Below the pieces are notes generated by a model. The model saw only the letters and a list, made by a program, of their open reading frames with translations, had not been told where the DNA came from and made no database searches. A DNA stretch of 64,000 nt from Planctomycetaceae bacterium (lineage in GTDB: Bacteria; Planctomycetota; Planctomycetia; Planctomycetales; Planctomycetaceae). Shown piece after piece: positions 30,806-40,365 of this stretch. A program made the translations under genes and the position numbers. The stretch lies in the NCBI GenBank assembly GCA_002724315.1, contig PBOJ01000032.1, forward strand, positions 7,491 through 71,490, read 5' to 3'. Each line of letters starts with the position of its first letter. Position 1 is the first letter of the stretch.

Positions 30806-32917
30806 ATGGGTGACCTGTTTCACGCGGCCGACCTCGCAGTCTTTCTGATTGCCCTCGTGGCCGTGATGGCTGTCGGTTTATTGGCGGGGCGAGGGGAGAC
30901 CGAATCGTCCGAGCAGTACTTTCTGGCGGGACGACACATTCGCTGGTGGGGTGTTGCGGGATCCATTTACGGGTCCAACGTCAGCGCCAACCATCTTGTC
31001 GGCATGCTCGGCCTCGGTTTCTCGATCGGATTTGCCCAGAGCCATTTCGAACTGGGTGCCATCTTCGGCCTGTTGATGCTCTGCTATGGCTTCCTGCCGG
31101 TTTATCGACGCATGAAGATCTACACCCTGTCGGAGTACCTGGGTCGCCGGTATGACGATCGCAGCCGGCTCTCCTACGCCGTGATCATGGTCCTGATCAT
31201 GGCCGGCGTGCAGATGGTGCCCGGGCTGTACATCGGTGCACGTTCAGCCTGCGTGATGGTGGGCAACGCCGCCATAGAAAACCACATGGCCCCCGTGGAG
31301 ACCGTGGGGGATCGCCAGGAGATCGAGTCCGGCCAGATCACCCGCGACGACCTGCCCCTCAAGCCCGTTGTCCGAGTGGACATGAAGTGGTACGCCGCCT
31401 TCGTGCTCATCCTGGCAGTCATCTCGACCGTGTACACCGTCCTGGGCGGGCTGCGAGCGGTCGTTCTGACCGACGCCATTCAGTCGCTGCTGCTGCTCGG
31501 CGGCGGCCTTCTCCTGGCGTTCCTGATATTCAGTGAACTCGGTGGTGGTGACGGAGTTGTCGCCGGGTGGCAAGAGATGATCCGGCTCGACCAGGCGGAC
31601 GCCCAACAGAAGATGCAGCTTTACCTCCCGAGCAACCATCCGAAACTGCCATGGTCAGGTGTCCTGACCGGGCTCATTTTCATGCACTTCTTCTACTGGG
31701 GCACCAATCAGTTCATCGTGCAGCGTGCACTGGCTGCCAGGACGGACGGCGAAGCCCGCCTCGGAATCATCACTGCCGGCTTCCTGAAGCTCCTGATCCC
31801 CTTCTTTTGCATCGCTGCCGGAATCGCCGGCTACTTCCTTATCGGTCAGCGCGTCGACCATGACGTCGATCCCGACGCGGCATTCTCGGAACTGGTCCGC
31901 CTGGTCGTTCCGGCTGGCTACGGATTGATCGGAATCGTGGCGGCTGGTTTGATCGGAGCCATCCTCTCGTCGATCGACTCGATGATGAACTCTGCCGCGA
32001 CCATTTTTACGATCGATGTCTACCAGAAGTACATCCGCCCCGATGCCGACGATCGTCAGTTGGTTCGCGTGGGACGAATTTCGATTGTCGTCTTCGTCGT
32101 CGTCGCCACCGGTCTGACATTCGCTGTCATCGACCCCAACAGCAAAGACAATTTCTTTCTGCAGATCGCCAATTACACCAGCCTGCTGACTCCCGGACTG
32201 CTCGTGGCTTTCCTTGTCGGCATGTTCTGGCGCAGGGCAACTGCCGGCGGAGCGTTAGTAACCATCATCGCCGGTGTCTTGTTTTCCCTGGCATTCCAGA
32301 CGGCCTACGACCGCACCGTCGGGATGCCGCCAGCCGTTTACCAGGTCCTCACCAAGCAGAAGACTCTCAATGAAACACGGATCCAAGACCTGCCAGCCGA
32401 CTGGCACGAATTGAATTCCGATGAGATCACCCAGCGAGTGGAAGATCACAAAGAGTCACTCAACGCGATCAACATGGCCTTGGGCCCCAGCCTCAACTTT
32501 TTCCATCGCGTTGTGGCAGTCATCCTCTCATGCCTCGTCGTCCACGTGGTAGTGAGCCTGGGCACCTCGGTCGAACCCGACCAGGCCCGACTGACCTGGT
32601 CCGACCTGGGCGGCCACCACCCTCACGACCTGAAACGGTTGGCCCAGCTGATTCTGCTGGCGATCACCCTGCTGGTGTGCCTGGCCATCGCAATGCGAGC
32701 CGAGTGGATTCACCCACCCCTCGCCTCGGCCGTCGCTGCTGCGATCACCCTCATCGCGTTCGCGGTGAACTCAACACAACAGAGAACACCGACGGAAGAA
32801 ACGTCCGACCCACAGGCAGCGGGCGTTTCCGGCAGCGCTCCCTGGTGGTCACGAGACCGCAACTGGGCCGCGCTGCTTTGTGCAACCGCAATCTGGATGC
32901 ACTTTTTCTTCGCCTGA
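30806..32917 (+). CDS. Sodium:solute symporter (SSS/SLC5 family)
   Basis: Inner-membrane sodium-coupled importer, probably for a sugar or similar solute. The 703 residues have about 14 transmembrane segments. The family features are GSIYGSNVSANHLVG near 52-66, YTLSEYLGRRYD near 108-119, and SSIDSMMNSAATIFTIDVY near 390-408. A large hydrophilic loop lies near residues 150-190. The C-terminal two segments and a polar linker (TPTEETSDPQAAG) make it longer than plain SSS proteins. It is divergent from the STAS/FHA operon with 227 bp between starts. Confidence 0.9.
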   Translation: MGDLFHAADLAVFLIALVAVMAVGLLAGRGETESSEQYFLAGRHIRWWGVAGSIYGSNVSANHLVGMLGLGFSIGFAQSHFELGAIFGLLMLCYGFLPVYRRMKIYTLSEYLGRRYDDRSRLSYAVIMVLIMAGVQMVPGLYIGARSACVMVGNAAIENHMAPVETVGDRQEIESGQITRDDLPLKPVVRVDMKWYAAFVLILAVISTVYTVLGGLRAVVLTDAIQSLLLLGGGLLLAFLIFSELGGGDGVVAGWQEMIRLDQADAQQKMQLYLPSNHPKLPWSGVLTGLIFMHFFYWGTNQFIVQRALAARTDGEARLGIITAGFLKLLIPFFCIAAGIAGYFLIGQRVDHDVDPDAAFSELVRLVVPAGYGLIGIVAAGLIGAILSSIDSMMNSAATIFTIDVYQKYIRPDADDRQLVRVGRISIVVFVVVATGLTFAVIDPNSKDNFFLQIANYTSLLTPGLLVAFLVGMFWRRATAGGALVTIIAGVLFSLAFQTAYDRTVGMPPAVYQVLTKQKTLNETRIQDLPADWHELNSDEITQRVEDHKESLNAINMALGPSLNFFHRVVAVILSCLVVHVVVSLGTSVEPDQARLTWSDLGGHHPHDLKRLAQLILLAITLLVCLAIAMRAEWIHPPLASAVAAAITLIAFAVNSTQQRTPTEETSDPQAAGVSGSAPWWSRDRNWAALLCATAIWMHFFFA

Positions 32918-32930
32918 GCCAAGGTCGCGG

Positions 32931-33587
32931 CTACTGGATGCCGTCAGCGAACGCCGGCGCCACCATTTCTTCGTCCGACATCTCGGCCTTGGCCGTCAGC
33001 GCCCCATGCTGATATCCATCCCGATAAGTTTTCGCACGGGCCTTCCCTGGCCCTGACTCAAACTGCCGACCGCTGTACTCACCGGGCATCACCTCCGGAG
33101 GAGCGTCGCTCCGGCCCATCGACGTCCTGAAGAATCCGTCCATGTACCCTCTCCGGAAATCGGAGAGATGCGGTATGCCATCGAACATGTCCTCCGACTC
33201 CTCCCAAGACAGCTCCGCCAGCAACCGGCTTTGCTCAATGATCGCAAGCACACCGTGTTCGTGCCCGTCCATGTAGGCCGTCAACCGAGATTGCTCTCCG
33301 TCGTTTCGGCCTCCCAGTCCCCGGTACTCTCGTGGCGGCAAGACTGGACGGCGACCGCTCCCCCCCATGGCCACATCATAGTGGCCGTCTCGGAAACCTT
33401 TCCCGAAATCTTCGGGGTTCGGAATTCCCTCGTACAGTTCTCTCGTTTCTGCCCAAGCCTGAAGTGACCGAGTCCGACTTCGAATCGAAACCGCCGTGTC
33501 ATCTTTGCCATCACGAAATTCAGTGCTACTGCAGCCGACCGACAATCCCAGCAGCACCAGCATCATCAATGTGGCTATCTTCTCCAT
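32931..33587 (-). CDS. Lipoprotein with an internally duplicated repeat
   Basis: A 218-residue lipoprotein: the signal peptide ends in the lipobox LSVGC with Cys19. The mature part has two similar halves: repeat 1 at about 51-117 (LYEGIPNPEDFGKGFRDGHY ... YMDGHEHGVLAI) and repeat 2 at about 134-199 (MFDGIPHLSDFRRGYMDGFF ... YRDGYQHGALTA). Each has a Phe-x-x-Gly-[FY]-x-Asp-Gly core, a PP-x-x-[MP]-[PG] middle and a final DG-x-x-HG-x-L. Such proteins are common in planctomycetes and may be cell-envelope structural components; no function is established to my knowledge. Convergent with the symporter, 13 bp apart. Confidence 0.78.
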   Translation of the reverse strand: MEKIATLMMLVLLGLSVGCSSTEFRDGKDDTAVSIRSRTRSLQAWAETRELYEGIPNPEDFGKGFRDGHYDVAMGGSGRRPVLPPREYRGLGGRNDGEQSRLTAYMDGHEHGVLAIIEQSRLLAELSWEESEDMFDGIPHLSDFRRGYMDGFFRTSMGRSDAPPEVMPGEYSGRQFESGPGKARAKTYRDGYQHGALTAKAEMSDEEMVAPAFADGIQ

Positions 33588-33650
33588 GGGCCTGGATCCT
33601 TCCAACTGGTATCCGCTCACAAAGCCGTCCGTCCGCTGACCAACGCCATT

Positions 33651-34823
33651 TCAGGACCCGTGTGTCACGGCCCGGCGATCAGACATTCCGGTGACCGGAC
33701 TGTCCGGTTCGGGAAACACACAACGCAGTGCGACTCCAGCCGCCCGAGCCGCATCAACATTCTCGTCCCGAACCATTTTCATCAGCGCCGGAACGGCCAC
33801 TCTCGCTGACCGTCCGTACCCGCCCAGTGCCAGCGCCCCCGCTGCCCGAACAGCACTGTCCCCGTCGCTCAACAGACCGACCAGGATTTGAATGCAACGA
33901 TCCCGCTGGGCATCCACAGCCGACTGCATTGCGAGCACGGCCAACACCCGGACCTCCTTCTCCGGCGCCGACACCAACTCGACCAGCGCGTCGGTAGCTG
34001 CGACGTGGGTACCGTCAATACGGAGCAACGCCTCGGCGACATGCACCCGGGCAAACCCCTCTCGGACAGCCAGCTGTTCTTCCAGGCTGAACACCACTGC
34101 GTCCTGGCCTGTCGTCCGGGTCCCCATCATGTAAGCCGCGAGAGCCGATTCCGTGTCCGGCGTGAATCTCACAGCATCAACCAGCAAGTTCACCGCGGCA
34201 AGTTCTCCTGACATGGGCACAAGAGATTGGTGCCCCCGGCCACTTTTCTCTGACGGGCCCAGGACCACGACGTCACCCAGGCTCCTCAAGGACGGGTCGA
34301 GCCGGTCCCACAATGGCGAGCGTTCCAGAGTCAGGGTTTGGTTTTTCCCGGTATCAACCGACGTGTTGTCGGCCGGCGACAACGGCTGGCCGGCAATCTT
34401 CTTTCGGATCTTTGCCAATGCCAGGCGAGTGGAATCGAGGATCTGTTTTGGGTTTCTGGCCGCCGGGACCACCTCCGCTTTCGGAGCAGGTTCGGGCAGC
34501 CGTTCGGAGGAGGCGACCCGCCGCACTTCTGTTTCCGCAGCCGAGCCGACCACTGACATTTCCATCAACCGCGATGACGCGGCCCTCAGCGCCTCCAGAC
34601 GCTGTGCCGCATACGCGTTGCCGGGCGCCACACGAAGCACCCTCCGGTACATCTCTGCAGCTTTCAACAGCCGGCCTTGCCGCTCGAACAAACGAGCCGC
34701 CTTCACCATCCTGGGAACGGTCAATCCGGTGTCGCGAGCCCCCAGGAGACTGGTCCACGCGAACGCGGTCACCAGCAACGAGATGCCAAGAACGTTGATG
34801 TACTGAAATCCGGCCGTTTTCAT
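33651..34823 (-). CDS. Exported TPR/HEAT-repeat protein
   Basis: A 390-residue protein with a hydrophobic N-terminal segment (INVLGISLLVTAFAWTSLL) that could be a signal anchor. A TPR-like pair follows near 33-75 (AARLFERQGRLLKAAEMYRRVLRVAPGN), then a low-complexity linker. From about 225 to 375 there are HEAT-type helices (VHVAEALLRI, EVRVLAVLAMQSAV, SAVRAAGALALGGYG). These are protein-binding scaffolds; the partner is unknown. The ATG at 34823 has GGAGG just upstream; the longer open frame to 34946 enters the divergent promoter region. It lies 63 bp before the duplicated-repeat lipoprotein. Confidence 0.78.
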   Translation of the reverse strand: MKTAGFQYINVLGISLLVTAFAWTSLLGARDTGLTVPRMVKAARLFERQGRLLKAAEMYRRVLRVAPGNAYAAQRLEALRAASSRLMEMSVVGSAAETEVRRVASSERLPEPAPKAEVVPAARNPKQILDSTRLALAKIRKKIAGQPLSPADNTSVDTGKNQTLTLERSPLWDRLDPSLRSLGDVVVLGPSEKSGRGHQSLVPMSGELAAVNLLVDAVRFTPDTESALAAYMMGTRTTGQDAVVFSLEEQLAVREGFARVHVAEALLRIDGTHVAATDALVELVSAPEKEVRVLAVLAMQSAVDAQRDRCIQILVGLLSDGDSAVRAAGALALGGYGRSARVAVPALMKMVRDENVDAARAAGVALRCVFPEPDSPVTGMSDRRAVTHGS

Positions 34824-35200
34824 CGGCCTCCCCCCGTGATGTTCCCGTGACACCCACTCTCGATCCGAGCGGTCCCTGGTTCCAATCGCGAGACCGCTTA
34901 CCGTCGCTCTCCGCTGCCACGCCGACGGGGACTTTTGCTTCGGCAATTCGCCCCGAGATCGGCAGCGCCGTTCGTACGGTATTCAATTTTATCGGTTCGT
35001 CCGGTCCGGCAGGTTAAACTGAACAATCCGGTTTTCGGTATTGACCGGCTGGTCGGGAATACAACGGGAGATTCCCCGCTGGTCGTTTCAGGCCACGCTC
35101 GTGACCGAAGCTTTCAACAACCGTTGTTGCCCAACGGCAAGGCGTCTCTCCACAATTTTCCCTTTCCCGATTTCAACTGGCTCCGGCAGTCGCCGACTTC
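34824..35200. other. 377-bp divergent region between the HEAT-repeat gene and typA
   Basis: No gene is supported here. An AT-richer patch at about 34980-35050 is a plausible place for the typA promoter, but I see no pair of -35/-10 boxes with correct spacing. The typA ATG has no clear Shine-Dalgarno. Confidence 0.4.
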
Positions 35201-37012
35201 ATGCATCGCAACGATCTCCGCAATATCGCCATCATTGCCCACGTTGATCACGGCAAGACCAGTCTGGTCGACTGCCTGTTGCGCCAAAGTGGACAGTTCC
35301 GTGACAGCCAACTATCCGGTGATTTGATCCTGGATTCGAACGATCTCGAACGAGAGCGGGGAATCACAATCCTCTCCAAGAACATTGCCCTGGCGTATCA
35401 GGACGTCTCGATCAACATCATCGACACTCCGGGGCACGCGGATTTTGGGGGAGAAGTTGAACGGGTTCTGCAAATGGCCGACGGGGCGTTGCTGCTGGTC
35501 GACGCCTTCGAAGGTCCCCGTCCACAAACCCGCTTCGTGTTGCAGAAGGCGCTGGAACAACGCCTGCGCCCCCTGGTGGTGATCAACAAGATCGACCGCC
35601 CCGACTCGCGGCCCGACGAGGTCCTCTCGGAAACTTTCGACCTCATGGCGGACCTCGGTGCAGACGACGAGACGCTCGACTTCCCCTACATCTTCACCAG
35701 CGCCCGCGACGGTTACGCAACCCACGATTCCTCGGACCGAAGTGGCACAATGCAGCCACTGTTGGAGATGATTCACAGTCGCGTGCCACCTCCCGAGGAC
35801 TTCTCGGACCGCCCGCTGCAACTGCGGGCGACTTCCATCGAGTGGTCCGAATTCGTGGGGTCGATCGTCGTTGGCCGAATCACGGCCGGCATTCTCGACG
35901 AGGGCCAGAACGTGGCCGTACTCAAGGCGAACGGCGAGGCGGCGTCAGGGACCGTCACCAGCGTCGAATTGTTCGACAAGCTGGGCCGCCGCCCGGTTCC
36001 CCAGGCTCGCTCGGGTGACATCGTTGCTGTGGTAGGACTCGACGAACCGGCCATCGGCGACACGCTCGCCGATCCCGAACACCCTAACCCGCTGCCGCGG
36101 TTGGCCGTCGACGAACCGACTCTCTCGATGGTCTTCGCCCCCAACACTTCACCACTGGCAGGACAGGACGGGCAGTTTGTCACGAGCCGACACTTGCGGG
36201 CCAGGCTGTATCGCGAGATGAAATCCAACGTGGCCCTGCGGGTCCGAGAGGCCGACGATTCCGACACCTTCACCGTTTCCGGGCGAGGCATTCTCCACCT
36301 GGCGATCCTGATTGAGCAGATGCGGCGAGAAGGCTACGAGTTGTCGGTTGGCAAGCCGGAGGTGATTCGCCGACAGGTCGACGGACATTGGCACGAACCG
36401 TTCGAAAGACTCGAGGTCGACGTGCCCCCGGCCGATGTCGGCCCCGTGATGGAGCTGGCCGGAACTCGCCGCGGCCAGGTTCTCGAGATGGCTGCCGGCC
36501 CGGCCGGACAAACCCACATCGAATTCTCGATCCCGGCCCGTGGCCTGATCGGGCTGCGCACCCGCTTGCTCAACGCGACCCGTGGCGAAGCGGTCATGCA
36601 TCACCGGTTCGAGGACTACAAGACGTGCGACGGCGAGGTGCCTCACCGCCGCAACGGCGTCCTGGTCTCCCAATCCAACGGGAACGCCGTTTCGTACGCG
36701 ATCTGGAAGCTGCAGGAACGCTCGGAACTGTTCGTGGCTCCCGGCGACGTGGTCTACGAGGGAATGATCGTCGGCGAGAATTCCCGCGACAACGACATGG
36801 TCGTCAACCCGACCAAGGAAAAGAAGCTGACCAACGTCCGAGCGGCCGGTTCTGACGACAACATCCTGCTGAAGCCGCCTCGCGAAATGACGCTCGAAAT
36901 GGCTCTCGAGTACATCGAGGGCGACGAATACGTCGAGGTGACTCCAGCCGCGATACGACTCAGGAAAACCCACCTCACCGAAAACGCTCGCAAGCGGAAT
37001 CGCCCGGTCTAG
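35201..37012 (+). CDS. typA: Translational GTPase TypA/BipA
   Basis: Ribosome-binding GTPase related to EF-G, used in ribosome assembly and stress adaptation. The 603 residues begin with G1 AHVDHGKTS at 13-21, G2 RGIT near 52, G3 DTPGHADF near 74-81, and G4 NKID near 128. Domains II, III and V and the TypA-specific C-terminal domain follow ([15 protein letters not shown] near 448). The ATG at 35201 has the expected short lead before the G domain. It is convergent with the cyclase-family gene, whose stop overlaps by 4 bp. Confidence 0.96.
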   Translation: MHRNDLRNIAIIAHVDHGKTSLVDCLLRQSGQFRDSQLSGDLILDSNDLERERGITILSKNIALAYQDVSINIIDTPGHADFGGEVERVLQMADGALLLVDAFEGPRPQTRFVLQKALEQRLRPLVVINKIDRPDSRPDEVLSETFDLMADLGADDETLDFPYIFTSARDGYATHDSSDRSGTMQPLLEMIHSRVPPPEDFSDRPLQLRATSIEWSEFVGSIVVGRITAGILDEGQNVAVLKANGEAASGTVTSVELFDKLGRRPVPQARSGDIVAVVGLDEPAIGDTLADPEHPNPLPRLAVDEPTLSMVFAPNTSPLAGQDGQFVTSRHLRARLYREMKSNVALRVREADDSDTFTVSGRGILHLAILIEQMRREGYELSVGKPEVIRRQVDGHWHEPFERLEVDVPPADVGPVMELAGTRRGQVLEMAAGPAGQTHIEFSIPARGLIGLRTRLLNATRGEAVMHHRFEDYKTCDGEVPHRRNGVLVSQSNGNAVSYAIWKLQERSELFVAPGDVVYEGMIVGENSRDNDMVVNPTKEKKLTNVRAAGSDDNILLKPPREMTLEMALEYIEGDEYVEVTPAAIRLRKTHLTENARKRNRPV

Positions 37013-38022
37013 AAACCGGCGATCGGATTCAGCGGCGACCCGGTCCCACCCTGCACTGGAATCGGTGACGCCGTGAGCAGGAATTCCCACTGCCGGTACT
37101 TGGCACACGTTGTGCCGAGGTCTTCCAGATCGCAGTTGTCGAAAATGTGGCATCCCATTGCGTGCAGCAACAGCAGGTGCACCGGGTGAGTGATCCCCTC
37201 GACCTGTGACGGCATCACGTCCATCGCCGCATCACTGCCAACCATGGCCACGTCCCGCTTTTTCAGCCACGCACAGCACGAGGCGTGAAGACCGGGCATC
37301 CCGACTTTTTGGACATCCCACGGCCCCTTGGCGTCTCGACGCGCCCAGCGGCCGGTGCGGAAGAACACGATATCACCTCGGCCGATCTTCACATCGGCCT
37401 TATCTTCCCAGGCATCCAGGTCCTCCGGATACACCGCCTCCCCCGGCTCCAGCCACTTCTTGCCCCGCAATCGGGGAATGTCCACGAGAATGGCGCGGGC
37501 GAAGATTCCATTTCGCAGGTTGTGAATGCTCAGCCGGCGAGCCCCCTTTTCGGTCACATCATCGTGGGTAAACCCGTTGTAGAGACGGCCCCGGAAAAAC
37601 AGGTGGCAGAGCGAGTCGATATGCGTGTGGGCGTAACCGTGGTAGTTGACGCTGTAGTTGTCCACCGCCCAGGGCACACCCGGTGTGCGACCAATTTTGA
37701 GCATCTTCTGTTCGAATGGATCGGGGTTGTCCACCGCCTTGATCTCTTCAGCCACTCGCGCCAATGACACCGTCACTCCCCGTTTGACCAGCCTGGCCGC
37801 GCGCCGCCGCATCCTGGACGTGACCAGGTTCAAAGCGCCCAGTTCGTCGTCGTCCCCCCATCGCCCCCAGTTGGACAGTTCCTTCAACTGGCGGTCGATA
37901 TCAGTCAACGTCATCACGTGGCGGGCAGGGGGCTTCCCAGCAACAGCAAGCCCGGTCGATGATCCGACCAGCAGCGACACGACAACCACAGGCAACAGAG
38001 AACGGCGACGAGATGGAATCAT
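37009..38022 (-). CDS. Exported cyclase-family metal-dependent hydrolase
   Basis: Member of the kynurenine formamidase/cyclase family (PF04199 type), 337 residues. A signal peptide with Arg-rich start (SRRRSLLPVVVVSLLVGS) precedes the catalytic fold. The metal-binding motif of the family (HxGTHxDxxxH) is present as HGYAHTHIDSLCH near 128-140. A second region (GDIVFFRTG near 217) shapes the active site. The substrate is unknown; family members open cyclic or formylated amides. The ATG at 38022 gives the signal peptide; a longer frame to 38121 is unlikely. Confidence 0.82.
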   Translation of the reverse strand: MIPSRRRSLLPVVVVSLLVGSSTGLAVAGKPPARHVMTLTDIDRQLKELSNWGRWGDDDELGALNLVTSRMRRRAARLVKRGVTVSLARVAEEIKAVDNPDPFEQKMLKIGRTPGVPWAVDNYSVNYHGYAHTHIDSLCHLFFRGRLYNGFTHDDVTEKGARRLSIHNLRNGIFARAILVDIPRLRGKKWLEPGEAVYPEDLDAWEDKADVKIGRGDIVFFRTGRWARRDAKGPWDVQKVGMPGLHASCCAWLKKRDVAMVGSDAAMDVMPSQVEGITHPVHLLLLHAMGCHIFDNCDLEDLGTTCAKYRQWEFLLTASPIPVQGGTGSPLNPIAGF

Positions 38023-38194
38023 GACGAGAAATCCGTTGGGTTGATTGACGACATTCGGCCGGCCCGCCATCGGCAAACCGGCCTTCACTTTGGCGAAACC
38101 ATCCGACCAGTCAAGCGCCACGGGTTGAACCCCTCCGCCGAGGTCGCCACGATGATCTCACGACCTGTCATCGCCAATCCGGAGATCATCGTTC

Positions 38195-40306
38195 ATGTCG
38201 AACGCGATACCTGCCGAAAACCCTTTGCTGACAGCCGAAGGACTGCCCCCCTTTGACCGGATCACTCCCGCCGACGTGGAACCAGCCGTCCGCGAAATCC
38301 TGGATGCCACGGCCACCGCGATCGACAAGATCGAGGCCGACCTGTCAGATCCCGGGCTGGCCACCTGGGACAACACAATTGCCGTCCTCGAGAAACTGGG
38401 CCGAAACTGGGAACGAAGCTGGTCACCTGTCACGCACCTGATGGGCGTCGCCAACTCGGACGAACTCCGGGAAGCCCACGATTCGGTGCTTCCGGACGTG
38501 GTGGCCATGGGACTGAGAATCCGCCAGAGCCGTCCTGTCTTCATCGCTCTCAAGCATCTGCGAGACACCTCCGCCTGGGAGACTTTCACCGAACCGCAGC
38601 AGCGAATCATCCACGAGCGTATCCGTGATGCCGAGTTGGCTGGAATCGGCCTGGACGGCGAACAACAGGAACGATTCAACGACATCGCTTCACGGCTGTC
38701 ACAACTCTCGACCAGCTTCTCCAACAACGTGCTCGATGCCACCAAGGCGTGGGAACTCGTCCTGACCGATCCGTCGGATGTCGATGGACTCCCCGACACG
38801 TTGCTGCAACTGGCCTCGCAGTCCCACAACGAAAGCCGTTCCACGGAGATCGAATCGTCCCAGGCATCTGCCGGCACACCGGAGCAGGGCCCTTGGCGAT
38901 TCACACTCGATGTCCCGATTGCCATGCCTTTCCTGCAACATTGCCGAAAACGTGATCTGCGGGAAACCCTCTACCGGGCCTACGTCACGCGCGCCTCAGA
39001 TGGTGAGACCGACAACGCGCCGTTGATCGACGAGATCCTTACGTTGCGTCGGGAACGGGCCAGCCTGCTCGGCTACACCAGCTACGCCGAGGTCAGCCTG
39101 ACATCGAAGATGGCCACGGGAGTCGAAGCGGTCGAAGAGATGTTTGAAACGCTGAGGGAGGCGTCCTGGGAGGCGGGAAACCGAGACTTGAACGACCTCA
39201 GAGAACTGGCCACCGAATCCGGACAGCAGGAGCCCCTGGCTCAGTGGGACGCAGCATTCTGGTCCGAGCGGCTGCGTGAAAGCCGGTTCGACTTCACCGA
39301 CGAGGATCTCCGTCCGTACTTCTCCCTCGATCGCGTCCTCGACGGGCTCTTCTCGCTGTGCCACCGATTGTTCGGGATCACGGTCGAGGCCGCTGATGGA
39401 CAGGCTCCGATCTGGCACGAGGATGTCCGTTACTTCATCGTTCACGACGAACAGCAAAACGAACGAGCCGGGTTCTACCTCGACCCCTATTCTCGTCCGG
39501 AAACCAAACGCGGCGGTGCCTGGATGAACGAGTGCCTGGCCCGATGTCGAATCGATGGCCAACTGCAGTTGCCCGTGGCACACCTGATCTGCAACTCGAC
39601 ACCACCTGTCGGCGACCGACCGTCACTGATGACCTTTCGTGAAGTCGAGACACTGTTCCACGAGTTCGGCCATGGCCTGCAGCACATGATGACGACCGTC
39701 GAACATGCCGACGCTTCGGGCATCAACGGAGTCGAATGGGATGCTGTCGAACTGCCCAGCCAGTTCATGGAGAACTGGTGTTACCACCGGCCCACACTGC
39801 TGGGAATCGCCAGGCACTACGAGACCGGCGAGGTGTTGCCGGAGGACCTGTTCGAGAAACTCTGCCGCGCGCGGACCTATCGCGCGGGATCCCTGATGCT
39901 TCGACAGTTGAACTTCGGCATGCTCGACATGCACCTGCACCACCAGTTCGACCCCGCGGGAGAAGACACTGTGCTCGAGATTCAGCAACGGATCGCTGAG
40001 CAAACCTCCCCACTACCACCTCTTCCCGAAAACCGTTTCCTGTGCGGATTCCAGCACATCTTCGCCGGCGGTTACGCGGCCGGGTACTACAGTTACAAGT
40101 GGGCAGAGGTACTCAGTGCAGACGCATTCAGCGCTTTCGAAGATGCCGGCCTGGACGACGAGCACGCGGTAACTGAAACGGGCCGGCGTTTCCGCGACAC
40201 CGTACTGGCAAGCGGCGGCGGGAGACACCCGATGGATGTCTTCCGGGACTTCCGTGGCCGCGAACCGAGCACCGCGGCGCTGCTGAAGCACAACGGGCTC
40301 GCATAA
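38195..40306 (+). CDS. prlC: M3 family oligopeptidase (oligopeptidase A-like)
   Basis: Zinc metallopeptidase that degrades short peptides, including cleaved signal peptides, in the cytoplasm. The 703 residues are close to E. coli PrlC (680). The HEFGH zinc motif sits near 488-492 in ETLFHEFGHGLQHMM, and the third ligand is the Glu in VELPSQFMENW about 28 residues later. The typical PLPPLPENRFLCGFQHIFAGGYAAGYYSYKW end region is present in outline. The start is ATG at 38195 with no strong Shine-Dalgarno. A terminator follows the stop. Confidence 0.94.
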   Translation: MSNAIPAENPLLTAEGLPPFDRITPADVEPAVREILDATATAIDKIEADLSDPGLATWDNTIAVLEKLGRNWERSWSPVTHLMGVANSDELREAHDSVLPDVVAMGLRIRQSRPVFIALKHLRDTSAWETFTEPQQRIIHERIRDAELAGIGLDGEQQERFNDIASRLSQLSTSFSNNVLDATKAWELVLTDPSDVDGLPDTLLQLASQSHNESRSTEIESSQASAGTPEQGPWRFTLDVPIAMPFLQHCRKRDLRETLYRAYVTRASDGETDNAPLIDEILTLRRERASLLGYTSYAEVSLTSKMATGVEAVEEMFETLREASWEAGNRDLNDLRELATESGQQEPLAQWDAAFWSERLRESRFDFTDEDLRPYFSLDRVLDGLFSLCHRLFGITVEAADGQAPIWHEDVRYFIVHDEQQNERAGFYLDPYSRPETKRGGAWMNECLARCRIDGQLQLPVAHLICNSTPPVGDRPSLMTFREVETLFHEFGHGLQHMMTTVEHADASGINGVEWDAVELPSQFMENWCYHRPTLLGIARHYETGEVLPEDLFEKLCRARTYRAGSLMLRQLNFGMLDMHLHHQFDPAGEDTVLEIQQRIAEQTSPLPPLPENRFLCGFQHIFAGGYAAGYYSYKWAEVLSADAFSAFEDAGLDDEHAVTETGRRFRDTVLASGGGRHPMDVFRDFRGREPSTAALLKHNGLA

Positions 40307-40356
40307 AAAAACGGGGCCGGCCCCGCCGTTGGCGGCGCCGACCCGGTCTTGTTTTT
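40305..40356. terminator. Back-to-back terminator between convergent prlC and DUF1501 genes
   Basis: On the minus strand CGGGG-CCGG-CCCCG (40312-40325) is followed by seven T residues (A-run 40305-40311), a good terminator for the DUF1501 gene. On the plus strand a larger hairpin (GGGCCGGC at 40314 pairing GCCGACCC ending 40343, with an inner CGCC-GTT-GGCG) is followed by TTTTT at 40352-40356, serving prlC. Confidence 0.7.
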
Positions 40357-40365
40357 CAGGCCCGA

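Noticed and set aside
37095-37118. Second sigma-54-like match (TGGCACACGTTGTGC)
   Set aside because: The -12 element lacks TTGC, and the match lies inside the cyclase-family coding sequence.
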